Assembly (NCBI GenBank): GCA_964488865.1
Contig: CAZAWR010000014.1
Location: forward strand, 73,588 to 137,587
Direction of reading: 5' to 3'
From: MWCO01 sp964488865
Lineage (GTDB): Bacteria; Myxococcota_A; Polyangia; Polyangiales; Polyangiaceae
Length of the DNA stretch: 64,000 nucleotides
The position numbers and the translations under genes are program-made. Shown piece after piece: positions 1-8,644 of the stretch. The notes under the pieces were generated by a model that saw nothing but the letters and a program-made list of their open reading frames with translations, was not told the DNA's origin and did no database searches. Positions within the stretch are counted from its first letter, which is position 1. Every line of letters starts with the position of its first letter.

Positions 1-1139
1 CAGGCGCCGATCACGCACGACGAGGCGGTACACTGCGTGGTTGCCTGCGGAAGCGCAGCACACACGTTGCCGCAGTTGCCGCAGTTCTTGCCGTCGGATA
101 TCGTGTCCGTCTCGCACCCGGTGTCCAGGTTCGTGTCGCAATCCGCGTAGCCCGACTCGCAGGCCACGAAGTTGCAAGCCCCAGCCACGCACTGCGCAAT
201 GCCGTTGGCAAACGAGCAGACGGCACCACACCCACCGCAGTGAGGCAAGGCCGTTGCCGTGTTGGCCTCGCAACCGTTGGCGTACGTCCCGTCACAGTCG
301 CCCCACGTGCCTTCACAGCTCTTCAGGACGCACGCGCCCCCATAACACCCGACCGCTGCGTGCGCGGCCGCAGCACACACGTTCTGACAGGTGCCACAGT
401 TCTGCGGATCCTCGGCCGTGTCGAGACACACGCCACTGCAGCAGGACCTCCCGTCAGGACACCCATGCACGTCGGTGCACCCCAGCTCGCACACATCGGA
501 CTCGCAAACCGTCCCGAGCGGGCAGTCCTCGTCGACAGAACAACCCACGCACTGGTGCGTCACGAGATCGCACGTCACCGTCCCGGAAGACCCATCGCCC
601 ACGCTCCCGTCCTCGCCTGCGTCAGGGTCCTCCTTGCCCGCATCCCCCGCCACGCAATCTTGATCCGACTTGCACCCGATCTCACACCGCAACGTCTCCG
701 ACGAACAGAATTCCCCCGCGGGACATTGGTCGTTCGACGTGTCGCATGCACCACATCGGCCCGAAACCTCGTCGCAAACCGGGCCTGCCGGGTCGTTCGA
801 ACAATCGTCGTCCGACTGGCACAGCGAAGCGTCCGCCACGTCCGCCTCAGCGTCCCCGTCACCCCCGTCTTCCGCGTCGACGCCAACGTCCTGCACGTCG
901 GGTCCCCCATCTTCGGCATCGGAACCCCCATCGAACACGTCCCCGTCGGCCGCGTCTTCGGGCTCCGTGACGTCAGGCTCCACAAGAGCGTCCCCGTCCC
1001 CTCCTCCCTGGTCCCCGCTCGCGTCCTGCGTTCGGTCCTTGTCGAACCCGCTGTAGTCCGGATAGCCACAGGCCACGACGGAGCTGAGCACCAGCACGGG
1101 TCCGTGGAGCTTGATTCGTTCCCACACAATAATACCCAC
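1..1139 (-). CDS. Cys-rich repeat lipoprotein, 3' end outside window
   Basis: This frame stays open from a GTG at 1139 to the left edge without a stop, so the C-terminus is missing. The N-terminus has a hydrophobic stretch ending in SVVAC, a lipobox, so the product should be an exported lipoprotein. It is followed by about 70 residues very rich in Asp, Gly and Glu (a disordered linker). Cys-rich modules come next, of the types CxSDDDC, NCGTCxNVC and CxxGYADCDxNxxxGCE, repeated at least three times; these resemble myxobacterial surface proteins. A second GTG at 1127 would give a shorter, more usual signal peptide. The open plus-strand frames over the same DNA encode Arg/Pro/His-rich protein and are shadows. 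The function is unknown; a surface or adhesive role is an inference from repeat and anchor. Confidence 0.75.
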   Translation of the reverse strand, partial: MGIIVWERIKLHGPVLVLSSVVACGYPDYSGFDKDRTQDASGDQGGGDGDALVEPDVTEPEDAADGDVFDGGSDAEDGGPDVQDVGVDAEDGGDGDAEADVADASLCQSDDDCSNDPAGPVCDEVSGRCGACDTSNDQCPAGEFCSSETLRCEIGCKSDQDCVAGDAGKEDPDAGEDGSVGDGSSGTVTCDLVTHQCVGCSVDEDCPLGTVCESDVCELGCTDVHGCPDGRSCCSGVCLDTAEDPQNCGTCQNVCAAAAHAAVGCYGGACVLKSCEGTWGDCDGTYANGCEANTATALPHCGGCGAVCSFANGIAQCVAGACNFVACESGYADCDTNLDTGCETDTISDGKNCGNCGNVCAALPQATTQCTASSCVIGA

Positions 1140-1270
1140 GTTGGCAAGGATACCCTCTTGAAGGCGACGGGGAAAGCCATTCGATGACGGACGGCACAGC
1201 CCACCACGCTCCGGACGTGTTCGCTCACCGGGAGACCCGGACCGCGCCGGCCGATTCTAGGGGCGTTCCC

Positions 1271-2275
1271 TCAAGGCTTGCGCTCGTAGAGCCTGGCGAT
1301 CTGCGCAGGGGTCATGCTGGGCACGTCCAGGGCTTGCGTCGACCAGTAGGTGTTTCGCCTGACGATGAGCTGGGTGAGGTGATCTTCCTGGTCACGCGCG
1401 AACAGCTCCAGAGCAGGCGCAACCTCGGCGCTCGCCACGCTCGCGAGCACCCGGTAGTAGCGCGCACCGCGGGTCTGGGCGAAGAGCGCAAGTTCGAGGG
1501 CGGCCGCCAGGGTGATGGTTCGCGGCATCTCCAGCGACACCGGAAGCTTGATGGTCCTGGCGTGCGGCTCGGCCTCCGCTGGAAGCGTCCAGCTCGACTT
1601 GTCCAACACGATGACCTCGAGTTCCTCGGCGTGCTCCTCCTCCTCGAGGGCGAGCTGTTCGAGGAAGATTCGAGTCGCACGATCCTTGGCGCGGATCCCC
1701 AGGTCGGTGTGAAACCGCGCCGCCGCGAGCTCCGCGGAAATCCCGTTCCGAATGGCCTGCGGGAGATCGGACCTCGCGACGTCCCGGAAGTACCAGCTTT
1801 GCTCGCGCGGCTGCTTCCTCAGCTCGAGCAACTGGGCCACGTGCGCTTCCTGCTGCTCAGCCAGCTCGTGGAGAAGACCACGTACAGGCTCCGGAGCCCC
1901 CTCCGCCAGGGCACCGTAGAGCAACGCGGCGTGACAGGCGGTATCAAAAGCCACGTCAATCGCCTGGGCGTACGAAATGCCCTCGACGAAGCGCCACCCC
2001 GGGGTCGTGCTCGCGGCATCGACAAAGCGGTCCGCGTACGGCGGAAGAGCACGGTCCGAGGTCTCCAGCGCGAGCATCTCGATCGCTTCCGCATGGGCCT
2101 TTTCGCGAGACACAAGCCCCTCCAAAAACGCCGCTGCTTCGGGGTCCCGTGTGCTCTCCGCGAGGAGACCGTAGAACCCCGCCGCGACCCGCGCGGCCTC
2201 GATCATGTTGCGGAGGGTTTGCCCCAAGTCCGGTGTGCCCACGCCGACTCTCCTTGCAAAGCCAACCGCGACCAT
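1271..2275 (-). CDS. Double ferritin-like (rubrerythrin-type) domain protein
   Basis: The 334-residue, all-helical protein has no signal peptide and is probably cytoplasmic. Four helical hairpins can be seen, each ending in an ExxH-like metal motif: REKAHAE (about residue 60), QQEAHVA (about 143), EEEEHAEE (about 215) and RDQEDHL (about 300). A rubrerythrin or ferritin-like four-helix bundle needs two such hairpins to bind a di-iron centre, so this looks like two bundles fused in one chain. The first helix of hairpin 2 has Asp/Cys where a Glu ligand is expected, so the first site may be degenerate. Iron or peroxide handling is the family expectation; the substrate is unknown. It lies 78 bp downstream of the DUF3160-type gene on the same strand. 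The start could also be the internal Met before the IEAARVA helix. Confidence 0.72.
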   Translation of the reverse strand: MVAVGFARRVGVGTPDLGQTLRNMIEAARVAAGFYGLLAESTRDPEAAAFLEGLVSREKAHAEAIEMLALETSDRALPPYADRFVDAASTTPGWRFVEGISYAQAIDVAFDTACHAALLYGALAEGAPEPVRGLLHELAEQQEAHVAQLLELRKQPREQSWYFRDVARSDLPQAIRNGISAELAAARFHTDLGIRAKDRATRIFLEQLALEEEEHAEELEVIVLDKSSWTLPAEAEPHARTIKLPVSLEMPRTITLAAALELALFAQTRGARYYRVLASVASAEVAPALELFARDQEDHLTQLIVRRNTYWSTQALDVPSMTPAQIARLYERKP

Positions 2276-2353
2276 GACTTGTCACCACCCGCATGTCAAC
2301 GAGCCGTCTTCAATCCCCACGCGAACTGGCCGCGAACCACTGGTCCCTTCTTG

Positions 2354-5083
2354 TCAGTCCCAGCGGTCGGCTCCCCCATCCGGCACGTCGTCCGCCGGCA
2401 CCGCCCCCCCGATGCGGAACGCAACGACGCCCCGAGGGCGTCGGCCACCGAGCCCTGCCAAGGACGTTCCCCCAAACACGCTCGGGCTCGTGACATGGTC
2501 CCATCGTCCCGTGCCCATCCCCGCACCGGCGAGATCGCGGATTCGGACATGGACACCTTCCGCCCCGAACTTGGCACCCGCCATCTCCGAGGAAAGCGCG
2601 AAGCCGTGCACCTCCCAGGCGTCCCCCACCCTCAACTCGAGCGCCGCCGTGATCGGATCACTGTGGTGGTCCAGCAGTGTCACCTCGACTCCGCCTACCG
2701 GAACGTCGCTCCGCAACGCCACGCGCCACTCCCAGCTGCCGTCCTTCCCGCATCGCACGAAACGCCCCTCCAGTCCCAGGGCCGGCTCTGGTCGCGCGGA
2801 CACCGCGAACGTACGCCACGCCGCCGTCTTGCCCACAAGAGCGCCTGCTTCGTCGTCAGACACCCGCGGCCCAATCGGCGCCCGCGCCTCGTATCCCTTC
2901 GCGACCGGACCCACCATCGCGCGCGGCTCTCCTCCCACGTCGACGAGAAACACGGCGAGACGAGGGCCATCCGCACCGACGTACAGCACCTCGCCGGCGT
3001 TCGTCAGCGTGAAGACATCCGCAACGAACGCCGCGCTTGCCGTCGCGCCGTGCTCCCGGTCCTCGAACATGTCGAAGTACCATCCCGTCCACTTCGGAGG
3101 CTGGCCGGAGTCTTCATACCCCCCAGCCGGGACCTTCTCCGCCACCATCGCAAGCCATCGCCTCTGGGGTTCGGTCAGCGGCTTCCCCTCGGATTCTGCA
3201 CCCGCGATCGCCCGGAGCATCGTCAACGCCCGCTCCAGCCCCCGCCACCCCGCCACCTGCGAGCGCATGGACCGAACGTGCGCCAGCAGCGAGTCGAACG
3301 TGGCCGGCGCGGGCTCGACGAAGGCATCTGGGATCTCGCAGCCGTAAGAGTCGTAGCCCTGGGCTGCCAGCAGCACGTATGCGTGCCGGATTTGGCCGTA
3401 GCCCACAATGGCGGAGTTCATCCGGAGGTCCGCGAACGCGTCACGCTTCATGAACGACGGTGTCACGCCTTCGGGCTCGACGCCCAGAGACAGGACAGCA
3501 CGCAGCCACGACGCATAGATGTCATTGCCCCGCCGGGCCTCAAGGTCCAGCGTGGCGCGGGCTCGGGCGAGAGCGGGCTGCAAGACCGGGAATCGCTGCA
3601 CCTCGTCGGCAAGGTAGGTCTCTGCCCTATCGTGGCCGAGAATGTAAGCCACGTCCGCGGCACCCGTGTGGTATCGCTCCGGAACCGCGTCGTGGACGAG
3701 CGCCGAGAGGGCCGCGATGTCGGGGACGATGCGGGGACCGAACAGCGTGGCAATCGCGGGTAGCTCCGTCGTCCCTTGCGGCATGAAATGGGTGCGTGCC
3801 GTACGTCGATATCGATCGCCGATACTGCTCTTGAGCTTGGCGAAGCCATCCTCTTCCTTGGGCGAAATCCGGTGGACGCGCATCAAACGCGCAAGCTCCG
3901 CGGGAGCGACGTCCTCGCGGCGTCCGGCGAACGCTGAATACACTTGCTCGAACAAGCCAAGCTCGACGCTGGCCCCGGAGCGCTGCACCAGGTCTGCAAG
4001 GGCGAGCGCGGCGCGCGCTTCCCGCGGTGTCTCCGACGGGTCGGGGGCCACCCCAGGATGCGAGCTCCTGCAGGAGCGCGACACCAGGTTCAGCTCGACC
4101 CGGGACAGCCACATCACCGACCGGAAGTATGCCTCGAGCGAAACCTTGCCGGGGGCGTATCCCGCGTAGTGTCCCCGCGGTTGAAGCTGGGAAAAGTCCA
4201 CCATCCGGACCCGCCCGAACAGTGACACAGGGCGCAGGGCCCCTTCGACGCTGAGAGAAACCAACTCCGACACCTTCTCCTCATTCCCAAACCAGGAGCC
4301 CGACAGCTCCGCCTGGTCTCGTGGCTCCACCGCAAGGGTGTGCGCCACCCCCAGAAGCACGTCGAGATCGTCCAGCGTCTCGGGACGGTAGAGCCCTCCC
4401 GACCGCGACAACGCCGCACGAAGCTTCCTCAGCATCGAGGAGAGAGCCGGGACGAGCTTCTCGCGCTCCACCCGCTCCAAGGCGAGCTCCGTACCGCGAA
4501 ACACCGCGTGCAAGATGGGATCGATTCCCACGTACAGGGGAAGCTGCTGCTGGAAGATGTCGTGAAAGGCACTCGCGTAGTCCGCGTAGGACAGACGGTC
4601 GAGGACCACGAAGCCGTTCGCGCGTAGACGTTCGTGCTCCGTGCTCGTCAGGTGCAGGTGGGCATCGACGCGATCGAGATACCGGGGCCGTGCAACCCCG
4701 TCCCAAGGATCGCAAGGCATCGGAGCCGCGACCGCGCTCCGACTCTCCTGCTCCGCCCGGGAGAGGTTCTCGTTCGCAACGAAACAAGCGTCATTCGCGT
4801 CAGGAGGGGCTTCGGTCGTGTCGCAGAAAGGATCGTCCCAACGGCAGCTCGAGTCCAGGGGCGCGTAGGGGGCAATCCCGTCGAGCGCCCGGGCGACCTG
4901 CTTCGGGAGAGCGGAACAGATGTCATTGTCGCTAGGGGGGTTGGGCCTTCCCCGGACAGCCACGGACGCCGTGGGCGAAGGGCCCGCCGCGACGGGCTTC
5001 GCCACGGGTCGTTCGGGTCCTGTTCGTGCAGGAGGGGCGCACGCCGCCAGGACGAGGCACATCACGGCAACACTTCGTCGCAT
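2354..5083 (-). CDS. DUF3160-type exported lipoprotein
   Basis: The 909-residue protein starts with a lipoprotein signal (MRRSVAVMCLVLAAC, lipobox LAAC) and a Pro/Ala-rich linker. The body resembles the DUF3160 family: an NGFVVLDR segment near the N-terminus, a GIDPILHAVFRGTEL block, then RGHYAGYAPGKVSLEAYFRSVMWLSR-type sequence and a C-terminal beta-rich region. DUF3160 proteins occur in Myxococcota, Planctomycetota and archaea and have no established activity. Cysteines cluster in the first 130 residues, as expected for an exported protein. The next gene downstream is the ferritin-like gene. The family call is by recalled motif pattern only. Confidence 0.75.
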   Translation of the reverse strand: MRRSVAVMCLVLAACAPPARTGPERPVAKPVAAGPSPTASVAVRGRPNPPSDNDICSALPKQVARALDGIAPYAPLDSSCRWDDPFCDTTEAPPDANDACFVANENLSRAEQESRSAVAAPMPCDPWDGVARPRYLDRVDAHLHLTSTEHERLRANGFVVLDRLSYADYASAFHDIFQQQLPLYVGIDPILHAVFRGTELALERVEREKLVPALSSMLRKLRAALSRSGGLYRPETLDDLDVLLGVAHTLAVEPRDQAELSGSWFGNEEKVSELVSLSVEGALRPVSLFGRVRMVDFSQLQPRGHYAGYAPGKVSLEAYFRSVMWLSRVELNLVSRSCRSSHPGVAPDPSETPREARAALALADLVQRSGASVELGLFEQVYSAFAGRREDVAPAELARLMRVHRISPKEEDGFAKLKSSIGDRYRRTARTHFMPQGTTELPAIATLFGPRIVPDIAALSALVHDAVPERYHTGAADVAYILGHDRAETYLADEVQRFPVLQPALARARATLDLEARRGNDIYASWLRAVLSLGVEPEGVTPSFMKRDAFADLRMNSAIVGYGQIRHAYVLLAAQGYDSYGCEIPDAFVEPAPATFDSLLAHVRSMRSQVAGWRGLERALTMLRAIAGAESEGKPLTEPQRRWLAMVAEKVPAGGYEDSGQPPKWTGWYFDMFEDREHGATASAAFVADVFTLTNAGEVLYVGADGPRLAVFLVDVGGEPRAMVGPVAKGYEARAPIGPRVSDDEAGALVGKTAAWRTFAVSARPEPALGLEGRFVRCGKDGSWEWRVALRSDVPVGGVEVTLLDHHSDPITAALELRVGDAWEVHGFALSSEMAGAKFGAEGVHVRIRDLAGAGMGTGRWDHVTSPSVFGGTSLAGLGGRRPRGVVAFRIGGAVPADDVPDGGADRWD

Positions 5084-5151
5084 GGTTCATCGAACTCCAC
5101 GGGGTCTACTACCCCGTCATCGTTCGAGGACCACGGAACGTGACACACACC

Positions 5152-5262
5152 TCACGCGTTTTCGAAATTCGTTCCGAGTTGGTGGAGCCATCGGTTCGCC
5201 AAAAAGACTCCGATGCCCACCACCATAACTGCTGCCAGGACGACGAAGAGGATTGGGTCCAC
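5152..5262 (-). CDS. Possible 36-residue single-pass membrane protein
   Basis: Between the beta-helix and DUF3160-type genes, a GTG at 5262 opens a 36-codon frame ending in TGA. About 20 hydrophobic residues near the N-terminus (LFVVLAAVMVVGIGVFL) precede a short polar tail with Arg, Trp, His and Asn, so it would make a tidy one-helix membrane peptide. No strong ribosome binding site precedes the GTG, and the same frame runs upstream into the neighbouring gene in another phase, so this may be chance. The rest of the 5084-5314 gap holds nothing I recognise. Confidence 0.3.
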   Translation of the reverse strand: MDPILFVVLAAVMVVGIGVFLANRWLHQLGTNFENA

Positions 5263-5314
5263 CGCCGGAGGGTAGCACGAGGAAGTGCTCCCAGCGTCGG
5301 CTTGCTTGCTCGCC

Positions 5315-7135
5315 TTAGCGTTCCACGGCGCCAAGGTCGGGGCTTCCACCCCGGACTCGCCCGAGAATGTCCTCGGGGGATGCGGAACCAGACTCTGCTT
5401 GATCGATGAGCGCACTCGACGCCGCGGGGGTGCCGAAGGACTGGACGAGCGAAACGAATGCTTCACACACGTTCGCGCTGCCGTCCGCCAGCTTGCCAGT
5501 CTGGGGATTCCACCGCGGCAGGGCGATGCTCGACGGGCTGGGCAGGCCTGGCTCCCCCGTGACCGCGTTCGCGTCGTTCTCTGGGTTGACGAGGTCGTTC
5601 GCCGAGTACGGCAACGGATTCCCGGCGTTCCAGTACGCATTGTTGTGCAGCGTGAAGCTGCTGGTCTCGCCGAAAGGCGTAGTGGAGAAGCGGGTCATCG
5701 TCCCGGTCGGGTCCGACCACAGGTTGTTGAAGAACTGGATGTTCTGGTTCGGCTGGTTGGAGCCTTCGACGTTGAGCCGCATGGCGAAGGCGGAGGACGG
5801 CAGGTTTCCGGAGATGGTGTTGTTTCTGAAAACGACGTCGGCCACGCCCTTGCAGCCAAAAGCGGCGCGCATGGTGTCGGCTCCGTCCCCCAGCATCAGG
5901 TTGTTTTCCACGAGCACGTTGCGCGCTTCGAAGTACGGGTGACCATCCTCCCCGAGAAGCAGGAAGGGCGTGCCGGAGCTTCCCTCGTAGTGGAGGAAGA
6001 CGTTGCCCCGGACCGTCACGCCGCTCGCGCCCACGAATCGGTCGTCGGTCCCGTTGGAGTCCTTGATGACCACGAAGGCCGAGGTGTCGTGGGGGTTCGC
6101 CCGCCCGCTCCCCGCGAAGTCGTTGAAGAAGATGTTGTGCTGGATCGTCACGTCTTCGACGCTGTTCACGTCCATGTGCTCGTCCGAGCCGAACTGGTTG
6201 TAGAACACGTTGTGCTCCACCAGCACCTTCGATGCGGCGTTGTTGATCTTGAGGATGTCATTGTTGTAGCTGTCGTGCAGGATGTTGTTCCGGAGGGTGA
6301 TTCTGCTGCAACCGCCGTCACCGTTCACGTCCTGGATCTGGACGACGAGGGGGGCTGCTCCCGGGCCCGAGTGGGCGATGTCGAACCCCTCCACCGTGAT
6401 CCCGACGCCGTAGAAGCAACGCAGCACGGTACCGTTGTTGCGCAGACGCGCCTGGTAGGGCAGCTCCGACCGGATCGTGATCCCGTTCGCGAACTTGCCG
6501 TCGATCTTCGTCAGGCCTGCGTACTCGCCGGGACGCACGAGGACGGTCGCCCCGTCGGACACCTGCCCCACCGCATAGCCGATGGTGGCCCACGGCGAGG
6601 CGGAGGAGCCGGTACCGGCCGTATCACTGCCGTTGGAGGCCACGTAGTACACAGCCCCCTGAGGCGGTGAGGGCACGCAATTGTCCGAGGTGATGCCGCC
6701 GGTGCTTCCTGCGCTGCCTGTACCGCCAGTCCCGCCTGTGGACCCACCGGTCCCGCCTGTTTCCCCGGCACTCCCGCCGATGCCACCGGTGCCGCCATTG
6801 CCGCCTGTGCTCCCGCCTGTGCCGCCGGTACCGCCAGAGCTCCCGCCAGTGCCACCTGTGCTGCCGCCGGTACCGCCTGTGCTACCACCGGTGCCGCCTG
6901 TGCTGCCGCCGGTACCGCCTGTGCTACCACCGGTGCCGCCCGATCCACCGACCTTCGGGGGCCGCAAGCGGCCCAGGATCGGCCTCTTGCTTACTGCCAC
7001 AGTCGTTCGCATCCCTGGTGCGGTGATCTCGTCGGGGGATGGGTCGCTCGCGGAGGACTGGCCTTCATCCTCCGGGGACTCCGCGCCGCAAGCCAGCAGC
7101 AGGAAGGGAACAGCCAAAACGAGTCGATTGCGCAT
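5315..7135 (-). CDS. Right-handed beta-helix lipoprotein with Gly-Thr linker
   Basis: The start at 7135 is preceded by a good GAGGAAAG ribosome binding site and gives MRNRLVLAVPFLLLACGAE, a lipoprotein signal with lipobox LLAC. After about 60 residues comes a Gly/Thr/Ser repeat linker (roughly residues 60-150), then a parallel beta-helix domain. That domain shows the usual alternation of short beta strands and Asn/Asp turns, for example NNILHDSYNND, VLVEHNVFYNQ and VTIQHNIFFND. The fold is shared with pectate lyases and polysaccharide-binding proteins, but no catalytic set could be assigned. It is expected on the cell surface. The linker DNA is a 42-bp-period minisatellite. A paralog of similar design lies at 47612-48943. 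Confidence 0.85.
   Translation of the reverse strand: MRNRLVLAVPFLLLACGAESPEDEGQSSASDPSPDEITAPGMRTTVAVSKRPILGRLRPPKVGGSGGTGGSTGGTGGSTGGTGGSTGGTGGSTGGTGGSSGGTGGTGGSTGGNGGTGGIGGSAGETGGTGGSTGGTGGTGSAGSTGGITSDNCVPSPPQGAVYYVASNGSDTAGTGSSASPWATIGYAVGQVSDGATVLVRPGEYAGLTKIDGKFANGITIRSELPYQARLRNNGTVLRCFYGVGITVEGFDIAHSGPGAAPLVVQIQDVNGDGGCSRITLRNNILHDSYNNDILKINNAASKVLVEHNVFYNQFGSDEHMDVNSVEDVTIQHNIFFNDFAGSGRANPHDTSAFVVIKDSNGTDDRFVGASGVTVRGNVFLHYEGSSGTPFLLLGEDGHPYFEARNVLVENNLMLGDGADTMRAAFGCKGVADVVFRNNTISGNLPSSAFAMRLNVEGSNQPNQNIQFFNNLWSDPTGTMTRFSTTPFGETSSFTLHNNAYWNAGNPLPYSANDLVNPENDANAVTGEPGLPSPSSIALPRWNPQTGKLADGSANVCEAFVSLVQSFGTPAASSALIDQAESGSASPEDILGRVRGGSPDLGAVER
6694..6948 (-). repeat. Minisatellite encoding the Gly-Thr/Ser linker
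   Basis: Tandem degenerate repeats of short Gly-Gly-Thr and Gly-Ser codon units lie inside the beta-helix lipoprotein gene. The clearest block (about 6858-6948) repeats with a period of 42 bp, i.e. 14 residues, so unit gain or loss would keep the frame and only change linker length. Confidence 0.8.
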
Positions 7136-7937
7136 GGTTGACTTCTTCTTTCCTCGCACGAGGCGATGGACCCCGGAGCGCCCCGAACCGAATCGATTGT
7201 GGTGGACTCGCTCGGGAAGCGGCGCGCCGGCAACTACCATCTAGCGAACGCCGTACCAAGGAGGCCCGTTGCTTCAAACAAACTGCCACCGGGGTCTGCG
7301 TGATAGTTTCCGCAGGCGGCCAAACGTCGAAACCCCTTTGATTTGCAGTCGATGCCGCTCATCCCCAACCCACACACACGTCGGGAGAGGTCTGTCCCGA
7401 ATCGCTTCAGCGTGATTGTTCGAACGCGCCCGCGTCGCCAAGACGGGCGGAACGGACCTGACTATCATTCAAGACTGCAACGCCCATTTTTCACGATTGC
7501 ATACTGCATAGTGTCAAGTTCCCATAGGGAATCTTTGGACGGAGATCCGCAGGCCGTCGCTCGCGTTCTGCGCTTTTTGCCCCCGGCTTCGGGTCCGCGG
7601 GTTCCACCCTGGGGAGGCCACAGCGGAGGAGAAACCCTACGACGCACCCCTTCGGGCGTGCTAGCGGGACTTTCGCAGCGTCGAACCGAATGCGCTTAGA
7701 ATCAAGCCAGATGCGTTCAGTTTGCATGGATGAACGAACAGTTGGCCTCGGGCAGGGTTTCGCCCTTCAAGTGAAGCGAAAACGACACGCGCACATCGGC
7801 GCCAGTGACGTTCGTGCTTCAATGGACCGGCGATTCGTTTGTTCATGCAGGTATCGAATGCCGAAATCATCTGGTTTTCATGCGCATGCGGTGCCGTTTC
7901 TGGTCGCCAAGTGCGAAAGTCCCGCTAGGAGGGCCCC
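7136..7937. other. Intergenic region, partly low GC, no convincing gene
   Basis: About 800 bp separate the divergently read beta-helix lipoprotein and hemolysin III genes. The section around 7470-7560 is clearly poorer in GC than the rest of the window. Open frames here are short and lack family features or good starts, so none is called. The right part is a long imperfect inverted repeat, listed separately. Promoters for both genes must lie here, but no clear -35/-10 pair was recognised. Confidence 0.6.
7661..7928. repeat. 268-bp element bounded by perfect 17-bp inverted repeats
   Basis: CTAGCGGGACTTTCGCA at 7661-7677 is the exact reverse complement of 7912-7928. Inside the arms weaker symmetry continues: CCAGATG and a TGCATG(GA)TGAAC(G/A)AAC block recur in both arms in opposite orientation. 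The right end runs into the AGGAGGG ribosome binding site of the hemolysin III gene. No transposase is present, so it may be a MITE-like element or a structured RNA region. Confidence 0.7.
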
Positions 7938-8630
7938 GTGGCAAGTTCGACGCAGCACTTCACACCGGGCCCCGGGTGGCTGGAGCGACACGTACCGCTG
8001 AACCCACCGGACTCCGTGGGCGAGGAGGTTGCGAGCGCCGTGACCCACGGACTCGGCGCCGTGGCAAGCGCCATCGGCCTCGTCCTGCTCATCGCCCGCG
8101 CCTCGTCCCAGGGCACCACCACCACGGTGGTCGGCATGACCGTCTTCGGCCTCTCGATGGTGCTGCTCTACACGGCATCGTGTCTCTATCACAGCGTCCG
8201 AGCACCGTCGGCCAAACGCCTCTGCCGCGTCATCGACCACAGCTCCATCTACCTGCTCATCGCCGGCACCTACACCCCCGTCATGCTGATGCTGGGCGGA
8301 GTCTGGGGCTGGTCCATCTTCGGCGTCGTCTGGACTTGCGCCGGTCTCGGCATCCTGCTCGAGCTCTTCAAGATGAAAAAGTCCAAGCTCGCTTCCCTCG
8401 CCGTCTACGTGGCAATGGGGTGGGTCATCATCCTGGCCTGGCCCCCGCTACAAGCCGTGGCCGACCCCCGCCTGCTGCACTGGATGCTCGCCGGAGGCGT
8501 GACCTACACCGTCGGCACCCTCTTCTACGCCCTCAAGCGCTTGAAGTACCACCACGCCATCTGGCACCTCTTCGTCCTCGGCGGGAGCGCCTTCTTTTGG
8601 ATTGGAATCTATGCGTACTGCTGCGGATGA
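7938..8630 (+). CDS. trhA: Hemolysin III family (PAQR-like) membrane protein
   Basis: The 230-residue integral membrane protein has about seven hydrophobic helices. The conserved metal-site pattern of the hemolysin III/AdipoR-like family is visible: THGLG near residue 37, TASCLYHS (His85), IDHSSIYLLIAGTYTP (Asp100, His101) and a C-terminal YHHAIWHLFVLGGS motif. Family members bind zinc and are linked to membrane lipid homeostasis; a true haemolytic role is doubtful. The GTG start at 7938 has an AGGAGGG ribosome binding site at 7927-7933, which overlaps the right arm of the inverted repeat. It converges with the radical SAM gene, with 14 bp between the stops. Confidence 0.92.
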   Translation: MASSTQHFTPGPGWLERHVPLNPPDSVGEEVASAVTHGLGAVASAIGLVLLIARASSQGTTTTVVGMTVFGLSMVLLYTASCLYHSVRAPSAKRLCRVIDHSSIYLLIAGTYTPVMLMLGGVWGWSIFGVVWTCAGLGILLELFKMKKSKLASLAVYVAMGWVIILAWPPLQAVADPRLLHWMLAGGVTYTVGTLFYALKRLKYHHAIWHLFVLGGSAFFWIGIYAYCCG

Positions 8631-8644
8631 CCGATGTCCCTCGC

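Noticed and set aside
1184..3763. Long plus-strand open frame opposite the ferritin-like and DUF3160-type genes
   Set aside because: The protein is Arg/His/Pro-rich and low in hydrophobic cores; it is the antisense shadow of two genes with clear motifs.
7661..7870. Small minus-strand gene within the inverted repeat
   Set aside because: The frame has no ribosome binding site and its ends coincide with the repeat arms, so it is more likely chance.
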